Shown here: one piece after another, positions 19,445-28,975 of the stretch | Numbering within the stretch: the stretch's first letter is position 1 | Layout of the letters: the number at the start of each line of letters is the position of its first letter | Source of the DNA: Phoronis australis | Taxonomy: Eukaryota > Phoronida > Phoronidae | Direction: 5' to 3' | Length of the DNA: 41,850 nucleotides | Assembly (NCBI GenBank): GCA_002633005.1 | Contig: NMRA01000400.1 | Location: 238,771-280,620 of the forward strand | The notes under the pieces: model-generated | Seen by the model: only the letters and a program-made list of their open reading frames with translations | Told to the model about the DNA's origin: nothing | The model's database searches: none | Program-made: the position numbers and the translations under genes

Positions 19445-19560
19445 TTAATTTACACAACGACGTAACTGGTCACGTACACAGCTACACAGTGCGTTACAAG
19501 AAAGTCCTGCTCGGAAACATTTGCACCTCCGAGTGCAGCCTTTCTTACTGCAGCATTTGG
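19445..19560 (-). pseudogene. Cysteine-rich (CXC-like) C-terminus of the transposon protein
   Basis: After a premature stop near 19600 the frame continues with CCQELTKC, then CSKKGCTRRCKCFRAGLSC, then NALCSC, ending at a TAA at 19445-19447. The spacing C..KGC...CKC....LSC..LC.C resembles one tesmin/TSO1 CXC repeat, a zinc-binding DNA-contacting module. Known members of the family end with this type of tail. Confidence 0.7.
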
Positions 19561-19909
19561 TCAATTCCTGGCAGCATGCAGCTATTGGTGGACGGGTTGT
19601 CTAGTGTATTTTCCATGAATCATCACATTGAATCCAACCCCAGTCAGCAGGAGTGCTGGTTTTTGGGTTCGAGACAGTCGCCTGGCTCCAGATGATACCA
19701 CTTTGGTAGGCAGCACGGCATCTCTGGTTGGTGGGATCGCATAAGTCCTCTGCTTCCAGGCAAAGAGATCCAACCTTGCCTTGTTGACCTCACTATCTGA
19801 ACTGGATCTGTCATACATTAGGACAACGAAGTTCTCCAGATTCTGCAGATCATCGTCTGAAATTTCTCCCGAACAGTAGCTGAGTTTTTTGAAGGTTTCA
19901 GTAACGTCA

Positions 19910-20640
19910 TCACACACATCTCATGTCAGCCCTGCAGATGTTTTCTTTTGCCACGAAAACCTGAAACCACATCACAGCCTGTGAAAGCATGGAAGAAAAG
20001 GATACCACTGACTTTCTCCAGAAAGAAGAAACTACCTCGTGAACGGGAATCCACTGAGCACTGGCTCCTTGTCCATAGGCTATCCACAAGTGTTCTAACC
20101 CATGGTGTTGGAAGAATGGCATGATCGACACTGCTATGACGACAGCATCAGTGTCGTTTGCTTTGATGATAATGGACTTGCTACCTTGTGAGGTCGCGTC
20201 CCTTGTATGTACAAACACTCTGGTGTCAGCTTCCTTATGGGAGCATGGGACCACGGCATCCAGGGACCTCACTCTGTTGCATGCTGATGACGTTATCCCC
20301 CATTGTCACGATGATGGTGCTCGTTGTTTCTATGTCACGCGTTTTCTCTGCGAGGAAATTAAATAGTTCAGTCTTATTGCTATCATCTTGCAGAAAGCTT
20401 CTCCAGTTTTGAGGCGCCTTGGTACTTCCTGTTACTCTTCTCCTGATCCCAAGTCCTCTTTTGGTTCTGGTTTCAGACTTCAGGCTCAGCTTCTTGTAGA
20501 CATCAAATACAATGTCCACCCGTTCGTATTTGGCAGCATAGCACACCAACTTTGGCAGAAAATCTTCTTTGGCATAGTCATCAAATGACTTTGAGCTCCT
20601 CGGAGGTATGACAATAATCAGAGCTGAGCCATCAATGATG
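19910..20640 (-). pseudogene. XPG/FEN-like nuclease segment of the transposon protein
   Basis: Two overlapping minus-strand frames (about 20235-20640, and 19910-20265) jointly show five motifs in the order of XPG/FEN-1 nucleases. They are an N-terminal IIIDGSALI (compare the VDAS/VDG strand), VDIVFDVYKKLSLKSETRTK (compare VFDGKPP.LK..E...R), EADTR (compare the EAEA acidic pair), NDTDAVVIA (compare DSD.L.FG) and, in a third frame, FFHAFTGCDVVSGFRGK (compare the LLGCDY..GI.GIG helix-hairpin). The acidic residues that would bind metal are present. A frameshift near 20255 and another near 20000 break it. The resemblance is by motif order only; a profile or fold search would decide. Confidence 0.6.
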
Positions 20641-21214
20641 ATGGTATCTCCTTCTGGTTCGCTTTCTGGTAGAGTGACTCCGGATTCAAGAATGTCCGTC
20701 TGCTGTGACTTTTGAGATGCATGGAGCTTGCCATTGTCACTGAGTGAAGCCGGAGCTGCCTGGTTCTCATGAGCGAAGAATTCCTGTAAATCACACTGTC
20801 TAACCTGTCAGGAGATGAATAGTCTGGAGAACAGATGACAGTCTTCTTTCATGAACTTTTCCTTGGAACTACAGGCAACCTTCTCATGTTTAAAGAAGGC
20901 AACCTTGTTCTTCTTCATTAGGCGGTAGAATGCCCTTGTATCTTGACTCTCTAGGCCTTCTACAAATAACTTGAATTGTTGTTTTCATCTCTCAGGATGT
21001 GTTGCACCGAGCTCAGCTAGTGCTGGATCTGCAATAGTCTTTGTGTCAAGAACCAGGAGGTCTGCTATCTTTTCTTGAAAAAGGTTGCCCATCTCCTTCA
21101 GGACTCTTTAATTGTAGCGCCTTGACCTTCTCAAGGAATGCCGCTGGGTACTTACGTGGTGTTTAGTGGTGATAGCTGAGTCCTTAACGCATGATATGTT
21201 TTCATAGCCAGCAA

Positions 21215-22325
21215 CTAAACTATACTCACTTCTGGTCCAGCTACCATACATCTCCTCAGTGCTGCAGGATCCTCAGTTAGCCCAACAGCTCCACCATCAC
21301 TTTTGATGACTGCATTGTTTTGTTCGTGAGCTTGATCTATCACCATTGCCGAAAACTCACATTTTGATTTGTGAATGACGAAGTTCCCCTTGTGAAACTC
21401 CCTGGCGACATCTGGGTGTTGGTGATCAAGAGACATCATATCCCACCAATGCATTTGGAGCCATCTGGCATAGTTTGTATTGTTGTTCGCGAAGAAGTAT
21501 GGAATCAGTTCTGTCAAGGATTCTCGGAAGGGTTCAAACTGTCCTTCCCTAAAAGAGCGGACCAAGAAAAAGATGGCAAGTTCTATATCCAGCACCAGAT
21601 TCCAAAACTGAAATTGTGGGCTCGTATTACTCTGCCTCTCACGCCAGTCTTCAAATGCCATAGGAGTATTGCCTGACACCTCACACTCGGAGCAGTGGTC
21701 ACGCTGAACTTCCTTCATCAATCTGTAAAAGCTGCATGCAGTGATTTGGTGGGCAAGTCTTGTCCTGGTGACAATTGACACTGTCAGGAATGACTCTGCT
21801 GTTCCAGATGACGCCACACTTGCTTCAGCAATAGCACTAGTCCAGCCACTGTCTTCTAGGAGGGGCCCTATTGATCTCAGGGCAGCCATCTCAATGTGAA
21901 GTCCCCCTAACATGATGACGAACTTCTCCTCTCCATACTCCTCTGGCCACTGCCACTGGATATGCTTAGCAAGAGCAAACAGTGGCTGGTCAACAGCTAT
22001 AACTGGAGTTTGTCCTGGGTTCAGGAAAGCCACTGTGTTTTGGATCTTATGCATGCATTGCTTGATTGTGGCAACCGAGTTGGCCTGGTGAAGAATTATA
22101 GGCATTACTGAGGTAAGGCTCACTTCGAATGACTGGCTGATGTTCTGTGCAGCATGATGGGTTGCCCGTGACACATTTACCCCGTCTCCAATGGTCTCGG
22201 TTAGTGATATCTTTTCCAACCACATGTAATTTTCCTTCATATGTGACTTGATTGACTCGGCTGTAGGATAAATATGACTTGTAATTGTAGGAGGATTGGG
22301 ATTCTTTGTGATGCAAGCTGGTCGA
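21215..22325 (-). pseudogene. Best-preserved segment of the transposon protein (DDE-like core)
   Basis: An uninterrupted frame of about 370 codons including the region upstream of its first Met (22240). Counting from that Met, VIAVDQPLF places an Asp at residue 84 after a hydrophobic strand. FVIMLGGLHIEMAAL places a Glu at residue 117 in what would be the helix after the next strand, so D-to-E spacing is 33. Further on are a GWTSAIAEA segment, a His-containing RLAHQITA segment, the aromatic FWNLVLDIELAIFFLVRSFREG region and the NYARWLQMHWWDM box. The segment ends with FSAMVIDQAHEQNNAVIK and GGAVGLTEDPAALRRCMV, after which the frame stops at 21215. No close host-gene homologue is known to me. 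Confidence 0.85.
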
Positions 22326-22949
22326 ACGTTGTGAAATCCTCAGAAAGCTCTGGGACTGTCTTGACCTTGACATCTGGATTGAGTTTCAGTGCTTCACGTT
22401 CTTCACCAGGGTATTCAGAACTTGGGTGCTGAAAGAGGGACATACTGGTACCATGGAAGGAAGATTGAGCTGTAGTTGGAGTCGGGTTGTGGTCAATGTT
22501 GTCCACCGCAGAAGTCGTGAACACATGCTTTTGCAGGACTGGTGGGCGGACGACTCCATCTTTAACGTACTGTGCCACAACAGCTTCCCCAAGCTGGGCT
22601 GAGATTTCAAGGACTCTATCGTAGGAAACGCTGATTCCGTTCTCATGGAGCATCTCAATCAGTTGCTTCTTCCTTGTTTTGGCAAAGACAGACAAGCCAA
22701 CATACACGGCAAAGGGGTCTCGCGGTCCTTGGCATGCCTGTTAAATTGTGATCCAGGGGATGTGGCTGACTGCTGAAACAAAAGTACTACCTCTACCACT
22801 ACACCTGTACACCCCATGTATAATATATAATCAGCTATTGATACAAGACAAATGCAGCATGACCAAAGCATTCGCCCAGACAAAAATCATATAAATTGAA
22901 CGAATTAAAGTGTATAATTGTCTATATCCTGACAATATATGTAATTGAG

Positions 22950-23231
22950 AGTGTTCACAGTGTCCAAAATGAATTAGGCATACCCAAAACTATAACATTT
23001 GACCCCAAGATCGCTAAAATCGGTTGGGTAGATACTGATTTACAAGGAAAATCATTATCACGAACACTGGACGGCGGCCATCTTGAAAAATGGCCGCCAT
23101 ATTGGATTTTCAGGTGGCTAGTCGGACAGATTTCTTAAGTATGCTATTATGAGTCATCATGGTAAATTTGGTGCTTGTATCATCATTTGCACAATTCTGG
23201 TGCATATTTGCACTTATCTGCCCAGCTATAA
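22950..23231. repeat. Right terminal inverted repeat of the 4.3-kb transposon
   Basis: Inverted counterpart of 18959-19235. It contains GGCGGCCATCTTGAAAAATG followed by GCCGCCAT at about 23073-23099, AGGTGGCTAGTCGGACAG at about 23111-23128 and TTTGGTGCTTGTATCATCAT at about 23167-23186. The GGCGGCCAT/ATGGCCGCC pair forms its own small hairpin inside each terminal repeat. Confidence 0.88.
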
Positions 23232-24243
23232 GCAATAACAAACTCTCTCATCGATGTGTTATTTCATGCAACTGGGTACAGACACCAAGGTGCAGTGAAA
23301 TTTACATTTCAGTTTCTAACATAAACTGCCTTTCACGAAAATGACATAGATCTGGTTATAATTTTCATTTATTTTATAATTTACATCATAAATAATACCA
23401 TGATGAAATGAACCATCTTTCCTAACGGCTAAAAATTTCAAATTTAATTTACACGTGACAAAAATGAGCTCACAAACATGACTTTTGCAATTGAGAAGAT
23501 GGAAAACTATTGGTGATAAAGTCTGACTACTACATAGAAATGTATTTGTCTGTACCATTACCACATATTCTCATCAGTTCAATGGTGAGACTAAAGTGAT
23601 GAGTATGACCAGCATGTACAGATTGACAGAAAGTTTCGTCTGTGTCTCTTCTGTGAGAACAGTCGTTTGCGTTTGCTTTGACGGTATCACTTCCTCTGTG
23701 AGTGCAGTTAGTAAATTACGTAAGAACAGTATTTCTACATGTTTGGTCTTGGTACTGTCACAGCAAACATAAATTGTTAAAAAATCACGGTCTACCATTG
23801 CTAAAAATGTAGTCTAATACATTCATTACACTGTCTACAGCTATGAGGCAAAGATTGTTGGTAACTGATCCCCATGATAAACTATCATACAGTATATTTT
23901 TGTTCAGTGATTGAGACTCATGTATTATCCTGTCTCATGAACGTTGTTGTAATCTGCACTAGTGGCCTATGGCCTCAATTCATAAACATTATCATCAACC
24001 AAAGGGTGAACAGACCGGCATAATTCTCCACTTACATATTTCACACAAAAATAATTGCCAGTTTCCATTTTTCAATAGTTTACAACTTTTTTTACAAATG
24101 ACGTGAATTTTAGCAAATGTTGTTTTATGATAACTCACACACCTGTACCTCAAAGGATGCTTGTAATACATAAAAATGTTCTTAACCTTTTGTGAAGAAA
24201 TGTAATAAAAATAGAATTTCACGTTTCGGCTGATATTGCGTTC
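23232..24243. other. Stretch with no recognised gene
   Basis: Spacer between two transposons. Short open frames (23316-23564 and 23574-23798 minus, 23995-24222 minus) have no recognised relatives. Confidence 0.45.
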
Positions 24244-26022
24244 TTAAGGTAGGTGGATACACAAAAAAAAAATTGACTGTGTTTTACATTTTTATGTCAT
24301 TCTAATCTTTAATTCTTGATGCACAGTATACTGAAGAAAAATAAAATCATTCTGAAAATCCAAAGTTGCTTTTTTAGCTATATTTGCCTCAGTAAGTCAT
24401 ATGGCTTAAGTGCTCACCAGCTCAGTGACTGTCAACTGAGGCGGAGCTTATACAAGGACACTAGCTCTAATCTAACCCTGTCAGCAAACATTGTGTAACC
24501 GGGCAATCCAGAGTGCTGTACCAGCTGATATTGATGTTGTAGCAAGACCAATAATAATAATTCTATTTTTGACCATGTGAAAGTTGGTAGTGAAATGGTG
24601 AACTAGCTCCTGTTCCGAGCCTGAGCCTGTTTGTCTATCTGCAAAAAAATTAAGTTGAGTACGCCAAGTCCTACCGAAGTCATCACTGCACTCAGCTTGA
24701 GGAGTCAGTGCAGAAATTGTGCGTGTACAAGAGAAGTCGGTAAGATGAGGTGTCTTACGAGAGGACGCTGAGCGTCGACGTGGGTGGTGATGCACGATTC
24801 GGTGAGAGTGCATACACGCGCTGTGAAGACAAGCCGCGCGACACATGGACAACTACATGCCGTCAGAGTAGAGTCTTTGCAGTTAAACCGTGCTTCTGTG
24901 CTGGGAACACGCTGTGGAGAAACTAGGCTGTAACCCAAAGAATTTGAGAAATGACCCAGTGTTCAACATAACAAAATTTTTCTAGTGCATAGATTCTAAC
25001 GTATCCCTGAATTAAAACTCATGATATCATACGATTTTAGAGGAAAGCAATATAAGAAACTTTGGTAACTTGAGAATCTCACCCAAGCGATGCTATTTGC
25101 GCAGAAAGTGATATTTTCTTGTCCCAAAGTCCATTCGGTACAGGCACGTAAAATGTTGAACCATTACTATGAAAGTAGTAACTGTTCTTTATCCCCAATA
25201 TTGTTATGTAGAATAAACAACCAACACATGGTTTTAATGTGTGGTCGGCACACCAGTACAGCAGACAATAGATCAACGCTAAGCTCCGCCCACGTGACAG
25301 CCATATTTGTTTTGTCGTCTGTCGTGCTTCACAAGTTCAAAAAAATGATTAAAATTACGCTGTAAACAAACAGGTCCGACACATTTTCTAAACATGAAGT
25401 AAATATCAGCTTTATTTCTAGTACTTCAACAAAAATTGCAACATAATGACCACGCATTCTGAACGAAACTTGATCTCAAGTGGCAATCGATGACCGCTTA
25501 ACTTCAAAGCCGTTTTTCTCGGCTCATGATGTCAGGATAGTGACAAGATTCTCGGGCCTATTTTTCCGCAACACGTCGGTCAATTTTTACGAAATTTGCA
25601 AATTTAAAATCCTCTAGGACTGAAGTATAATCACTTGCCAGGGTTTTTCGATACATTGACCAGATTTTTAGTTATTAGATGGAAAGTGACCAAATGACAA
25701 AAAGTGGTGCGCTTGCCCCAACTCACCTGCAAAAACTGCCGCAAAATCAAGATCATAATGATTTTGTACATATAATGGTATGGATAAGTAGAATATTACG
25801 TAAGGAAACAGTTGATGATAATCCCTGTCCATTTTGAAAAAAAATTCGAGGTAAAATTGAATTTTTTGAAAATTAAAAAATACGATTTTTAAAAAAACGA
25901 CCTACAAAAAGACTTTTTTCGTTTTTGTCACTTTCAGAGTCATGTCTAACTAGTTAAAACTCCCTTTTTACTCATTTTAGTTAGGAACCTGGAGATTTGC
26001 CAAGTGTATACACCTACCTTAA
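24244..26022. mobile_element. Non-autonomous DNA transposon, TTAA-flanked, copy 2 (1.78 kb)
   Basis: TTAA (24244-24247) then GGTAGGTGGATACAC opens it; GTGTATACACCTACC then TTAA (26019-26022) closes it. It is collinear with 7319-9249 over essentially its whole length in the same orientation, with scattered substitutions and a deletion around 25190-25215 relative to copy 1. Open frames inside (24481-24852, 24705-24938, 25090-25365) are not conserved as proteins between the two copies, supporting a non-coding element. Confidence 0.92.
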
Positions 26023-26076
26023 TATGTGAAGAATTACAGTGTAGTATACATGAGAGGCATGTTGTGAACAATAAAG

Positions 26077-26280
26077 GTTTAAAAATACAATACACTGATC
26101 TCTGTTTTAAAATACAATACACTGATCTCTGTTTAAAAATACAATACACTGATCTCTGTTTAAAAACACAATACACTGATCTCTGTTTAAAAATACAATA
26201 CAGTGATCTCTGTTAAAAATACAATACACTGATCTCTGTTTAAAAATACAATACAGTTATCTCTGTTTAAAAAGTGCAAT
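26077..26280. repeat. Minisatellite, about seven units of 27-28 bp
   Basis: Units of the form AAAATACAATACACTGATCTCTGTTT repeat head to tail with single-base variants (CACTGATC, CAGTGATC, CAGTTATC) and one short unit. Because the unit is largely stop-free, both strands give spurious repetitive open frames (26004-26216 plus, 25946-26176 minus). It begins about 55 bp after the end of the TTAA transposon. Confidence 0.93.
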
Positions 26281-26745
26281 ATAGTGCTCAGTATACATGA
26301 GGGTTCTGTCCACATATTTTTACTATTTGTTCTTAGTACTTTACATGGGCATTAAACTACTGGGTAAAAATAATGAGAAAATCTTATCAACAGGGAGACC
26401 AAATACTACTCTTAAGGACAGATCTGGTCTTATTTTGTAACCTTAGTAATGATCTCTGGTCACTCCCCTCACAAGACATTTTGATGCGTGCATGTACATT
26501 CTATTCTGCACCTGTGTCACCTGATTGGAATAATGTGAACTTTTGTCTTCTGTCTTGAAAGTGGTTTATAGAGACACAAACTTTAAAATTAGTGCATAAG
26601 TAAATAACAACATATATATCCAAGTTTCGGTTAATTACTCTAAACCATTCTCAAGGAAACAATTCAGACTCAAAACAGGTAGAGAAGAGACTGTACAGGT
26701 ACAGGTACAGGTCAAAATGCATTGTGAGGGGAAAGAGACCAGAAA
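26281..26745. other. Stretch with no recognised gene
   Basis: No gene seen. A short (GTACAG)n-like run lies at about 26690-26712. Confidence 0.4.
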
Positions 26746-26811
26746 TCAAAACAGTTGGAGGTCATATGAACCAATGTTTCGATTGTGGTAATGCTCAGCA
26801 TGGTTCAAGGG
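26746..26811 (-). pseudogene. C-terminal tip of the GIY-YIG retroelement ORF, beyond the MITE
   Basis: On the minus strand this short stretch reads LNHAEHYHNRNIGSYDLQLF and then TGA (26746-26748). It fits the usual end of GIY-YIG-containing retroelement proteins, where a P-x-LN motif closes the nuclease domain. It is in the frame that ends at 28339 once the MITE and one TA are disregarded, so it is the severed end of the fragment at 28339-28975. Confidence 0.65.
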
Positions 26812-28338
26812 TACCGTATTTGCCGTAATAACTGACAATGCCCCTATAAGCGCCCCCCACACGTTTTCAGACTTTGCTAAAATAAGCGCCCAGTCCATGA
26901 ACGTGTACATGCAAAAAATGCCTTACATACAGTCCTAAAATTCGACAGTAACCTCTTCAATTTATCAATAATATCCGACAGTCCTGAAAAAATCATTGTG
27001 CGCAGAATTTGCAGACCACGAGCCTCGTCATTATGTCGGTATTTAGCCGTGACTATACACTTCAAACTTCTGCCATGCCTCAAAACGAACACTGAAGTTC
27101 TGCTGATATTGTGAGGACCAATGGTCTGGCCTTTCAGAACAGAAGTAGTGTACTTGTCTACAGGATTGCTTTGTAGATATTTCCCGCTTTCAACAGGAAT
27201 TAAAATTTCTTTGTAGGCCTACACGTGAAAACTGCGAATCAAAGACTAATAAACAGCTTGGCCAGTGTTAAAAGCACATGTCCAGGAAGTGCACACTACA
27301 TACATGAACCAGGCATTAAGTCGGGAACTATCCATTCATGGAACGGGTAGCATAGCATCGGCAAAAAATGAATATTGGCACTAATTTCCAACAGTTTCTC
27401 ATATTATAAAAATGTTTGCGTTTTTTTTAAAATGAATGGTTTGATTAACCATAATTGGTATTTTTAAGCCAAATATCCCACAAAATAACCACTGACAGTG
27501 AATGCTTACACACCCTTACACCGAAAAATAACTGTCAGATAGTCACATACGCATCCAGCCATACAGCAACTAATATGGCCTTACCGAGACAAATGTCGAA
27601 CGTTTTTCAGTTAGCACATGAGACCGGCAAGTGCTGAATAAACACGCTCTGGTTTAGGCCTACTGCTTGTGCAAATTTCTTTTCATACAATGCACATCTA
27701 GTTCGTTAGATTGCGTGGCCTTGTCTGGCCAAAAGACAGTCTCTGCTCTGGCAAATGAACTCTGGTGACACACATGCGCTCCCTTACTCACAAACGCAGA
27801 CAACTTCAAAACAAATGTCACGTGACAACAACATTTGTGTTCATCCAGACATTTTTCTCATGTTGCCGATCATACATGTAAATGGCACGATATCAGCACA
27901 GATTTGTACTTAAACCTGCCGTGATCCCGACTACACGGGAACTTAAAAATCTTAGGGATGCTACTTGGAATACTTAAGGAGGATTTCTGGTAATTTGCTT
28001 GAGTCGAAACTGTATTATTATTCAAGCATTCAAGTCGCCATATCGACGATTGCGAGGCAGGCAGTCGACGAGCTTTCAACCTGGGATTTCAGCACAATTT
28101 TCTGTAAAATGATCGTAATTTAGCAGCAAAGTTTGATAGCAATGCACCACGGTTTTGTGGAAAGTCTTTCATAGATTACAGATACGTCACAGAGTGTAAA
28201 TATAATGAATTTTATCTTCGGATTTCACCCGTTTTGGAGACCGGGTTTCAACGGCCTCGGGTTATAAAAAGCACCCCCCCTCCCCCCTGAGATGAACTTT
28301 CCTAAGCGCCCTGGGCGGTTATTATGGCGAATACGGTA
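26812..28338. mobile_element. MITE with TA target duplication (1.53 kb), full-length copy
   Basis: The termini are CCGTATTTGCCGTAATAACTG at the left (from 26814) and, on the minus strand from the right end (28336), CCGTATTCGCCATAATAACCG. Both ends adjoin TA (26812-26813, 28337-28338). Subterminal AATAAGCGCCC-type sequence occurs near both ends. These are features of Tc1/mariner-type MITEs. No transposase is seen. A C-rich run lies near 28273-28287. A truncated relative is at 515-1583. Internal open frames (26877-27092, 27455-27637, 27870-28079) have no known product. Confidence 0.88.
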
Positions 28339-28975
28339 TATGCATAGCCTGCTTTATGTGGAGCCTGAGGGTGGCATTATCCTTGTCTAGGATCTGAACA
28401 CCAGAGCAATCTATAGTGTGACCAGTTGTCAAGGAATGATTGAGAACAGCACTGTGAGTGTCTTCACAGTGTTCTTTTACTCTGATACTAAGAATCCTGT
28501 TGTCATTCCAATGTAAAACTGTTCACAGTCATTACAGTTGAGTTGGTATACAACAAGACTTCTTTGAGAATTACTCAATGGTGTTTTTAGTCTAGACAAT
28601 GACAAAAGTCTGTTTACAGGTTTGAAGATGGTTATGAGTTGTAAACATGGAGCAACAGCTCCAAGCATTCTCTTAACCTGTCTCTTGACTACACAACTAC
28701 TGTTACCCAAATAGGGGAGATGGAGAAAAACTGTTCTTCAATTCAGGCCCAAACAAACATCCGCAAGTGTTCTTGATTGGTTACCTAAAAACCTGTCAGT
28801 GCAAGACATTATAAATGTTTTAGGGTATTCATTTTGAATCCAGAGATTAAAAAATTTAAAAATTCAAGTTCCTGGTCAAACAAGAGAATAAATGAAATGT
28901 TGTTCAATATGTCGTTAGTTACACATGCACTGATTTTAAAGTTCATACTCATGTTTTGGCCAACAAAGGTGACCT
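28339..28975 (-). pseudogene. Penelope-like retroelement fragment with GIY-YIG endonuclease domain
   Basis: Minus-strand coding remnant. From about 28820 it reads NEYPKTFI...RFL, a stop, then LPYLGNSSCVVKRQVKRMLG, then FKPVNRLLSLSRLKTPLSNS and VVYQLNCNDCEQFYIGMTT. After a one-base shift near 28485 it continues RVKEHCEDTHSAVLNHSL, TTGHTIDC and DNATLRLHIKQAMHI. VVY..C..C...YIG.T followed by R..EH..., H and an acidic DN is the GIY-YIG nuclease signature. The order YP.FI, LPYLG, GIY-YIG is that of the C-terminal part of Penelope-like retroelements. Reverse transcriptase motifs are not visible. At least one in-frame stop (about 28735) and two frameshifts show it is dead. Confidence 0.82.

Larger units (their letters stand above)
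19445..22790 (-). pseudogene. Decayed transposon protein: DDE-like N-terminal half, XPG/FEN-like nuclease half, CXC-like tail
   Basis: Read N to C on the minus strand, the remnant spans several frames. About 22707-22790: a conserved RHxxxxETPLP block after a possible acceptor (TTTTGTTTCAG near 22775). 22330-22707: YVGL..FAKTRKK, GISVSYDRVLEIS, then TTSAVDNIDHNP and SFHGT. 21215-22325: the longest intact part (341 codons from its first Met), with TPVIAVDQPLFALAK, IMLGGLHIEMAAL, HQITA and SALRR-like motifs. 20235-20640: IIIDGSALI then IVFDVY..LK.ETRTKRG. 19910-20265: CSHKEADTR and ANDTDAVVIAV. 19582-20010: FFHAFTGCDVVSGF, then ENFVVLMYDRSSS and IPPTRDAVL. 19445-19580: the Cys-rich end. Frameshifts lie near 22325, near 20260, near 20000 and in 20640-21215, and in-frame stops occur at about 19920 and 19600. 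I recognise the family as a repetitive uncharacterised one in marine invertebrates; the domain assignments are inference. Confidence 0.85.
18959..23231. mobile_element. DNA transposon with long TIRs carrying a decayed two-part nuclease-like gene (about 4.3 kb)
   Basis: The ends at about 18959-19235 and 22950-23231 are imperfect inverted repeats of each other. They surround a minus-strand pseudogene (19445-22790) of a multi-copy invertebrate protein family. TIRs of this length plus an internal gene define an autonomous-type element, now dead. The outermost matched block is TAGCxGGGCAGAT at both ends. A clean target duplication was not established: TTAA abuts the left end (18960-18963), but the right edge reads TATAAG. 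An AATAAA signal on the minus strand (19296-19301) lies about 145 nt after the gene's stop. Confidence 0.8.

Noticed and set aside
20121-20588. Plus-strand open frames opposite the transposon gene
   Set aside because: The minus strand carries the conserved motifs, so these are shadows.
24481-24852. 123-codon Arg/His-rich minus-strand frame as a gene
   Set aside because: It lies inside the TTAA transposon, and the equivalent frame is not preserved in the copy at 7319-9249.
26004-26216. Repetitive protein frames on both strands
   Set aside because: They arise from a stop-free 28-bp minisatellite unit, and no start context or homology supports them.
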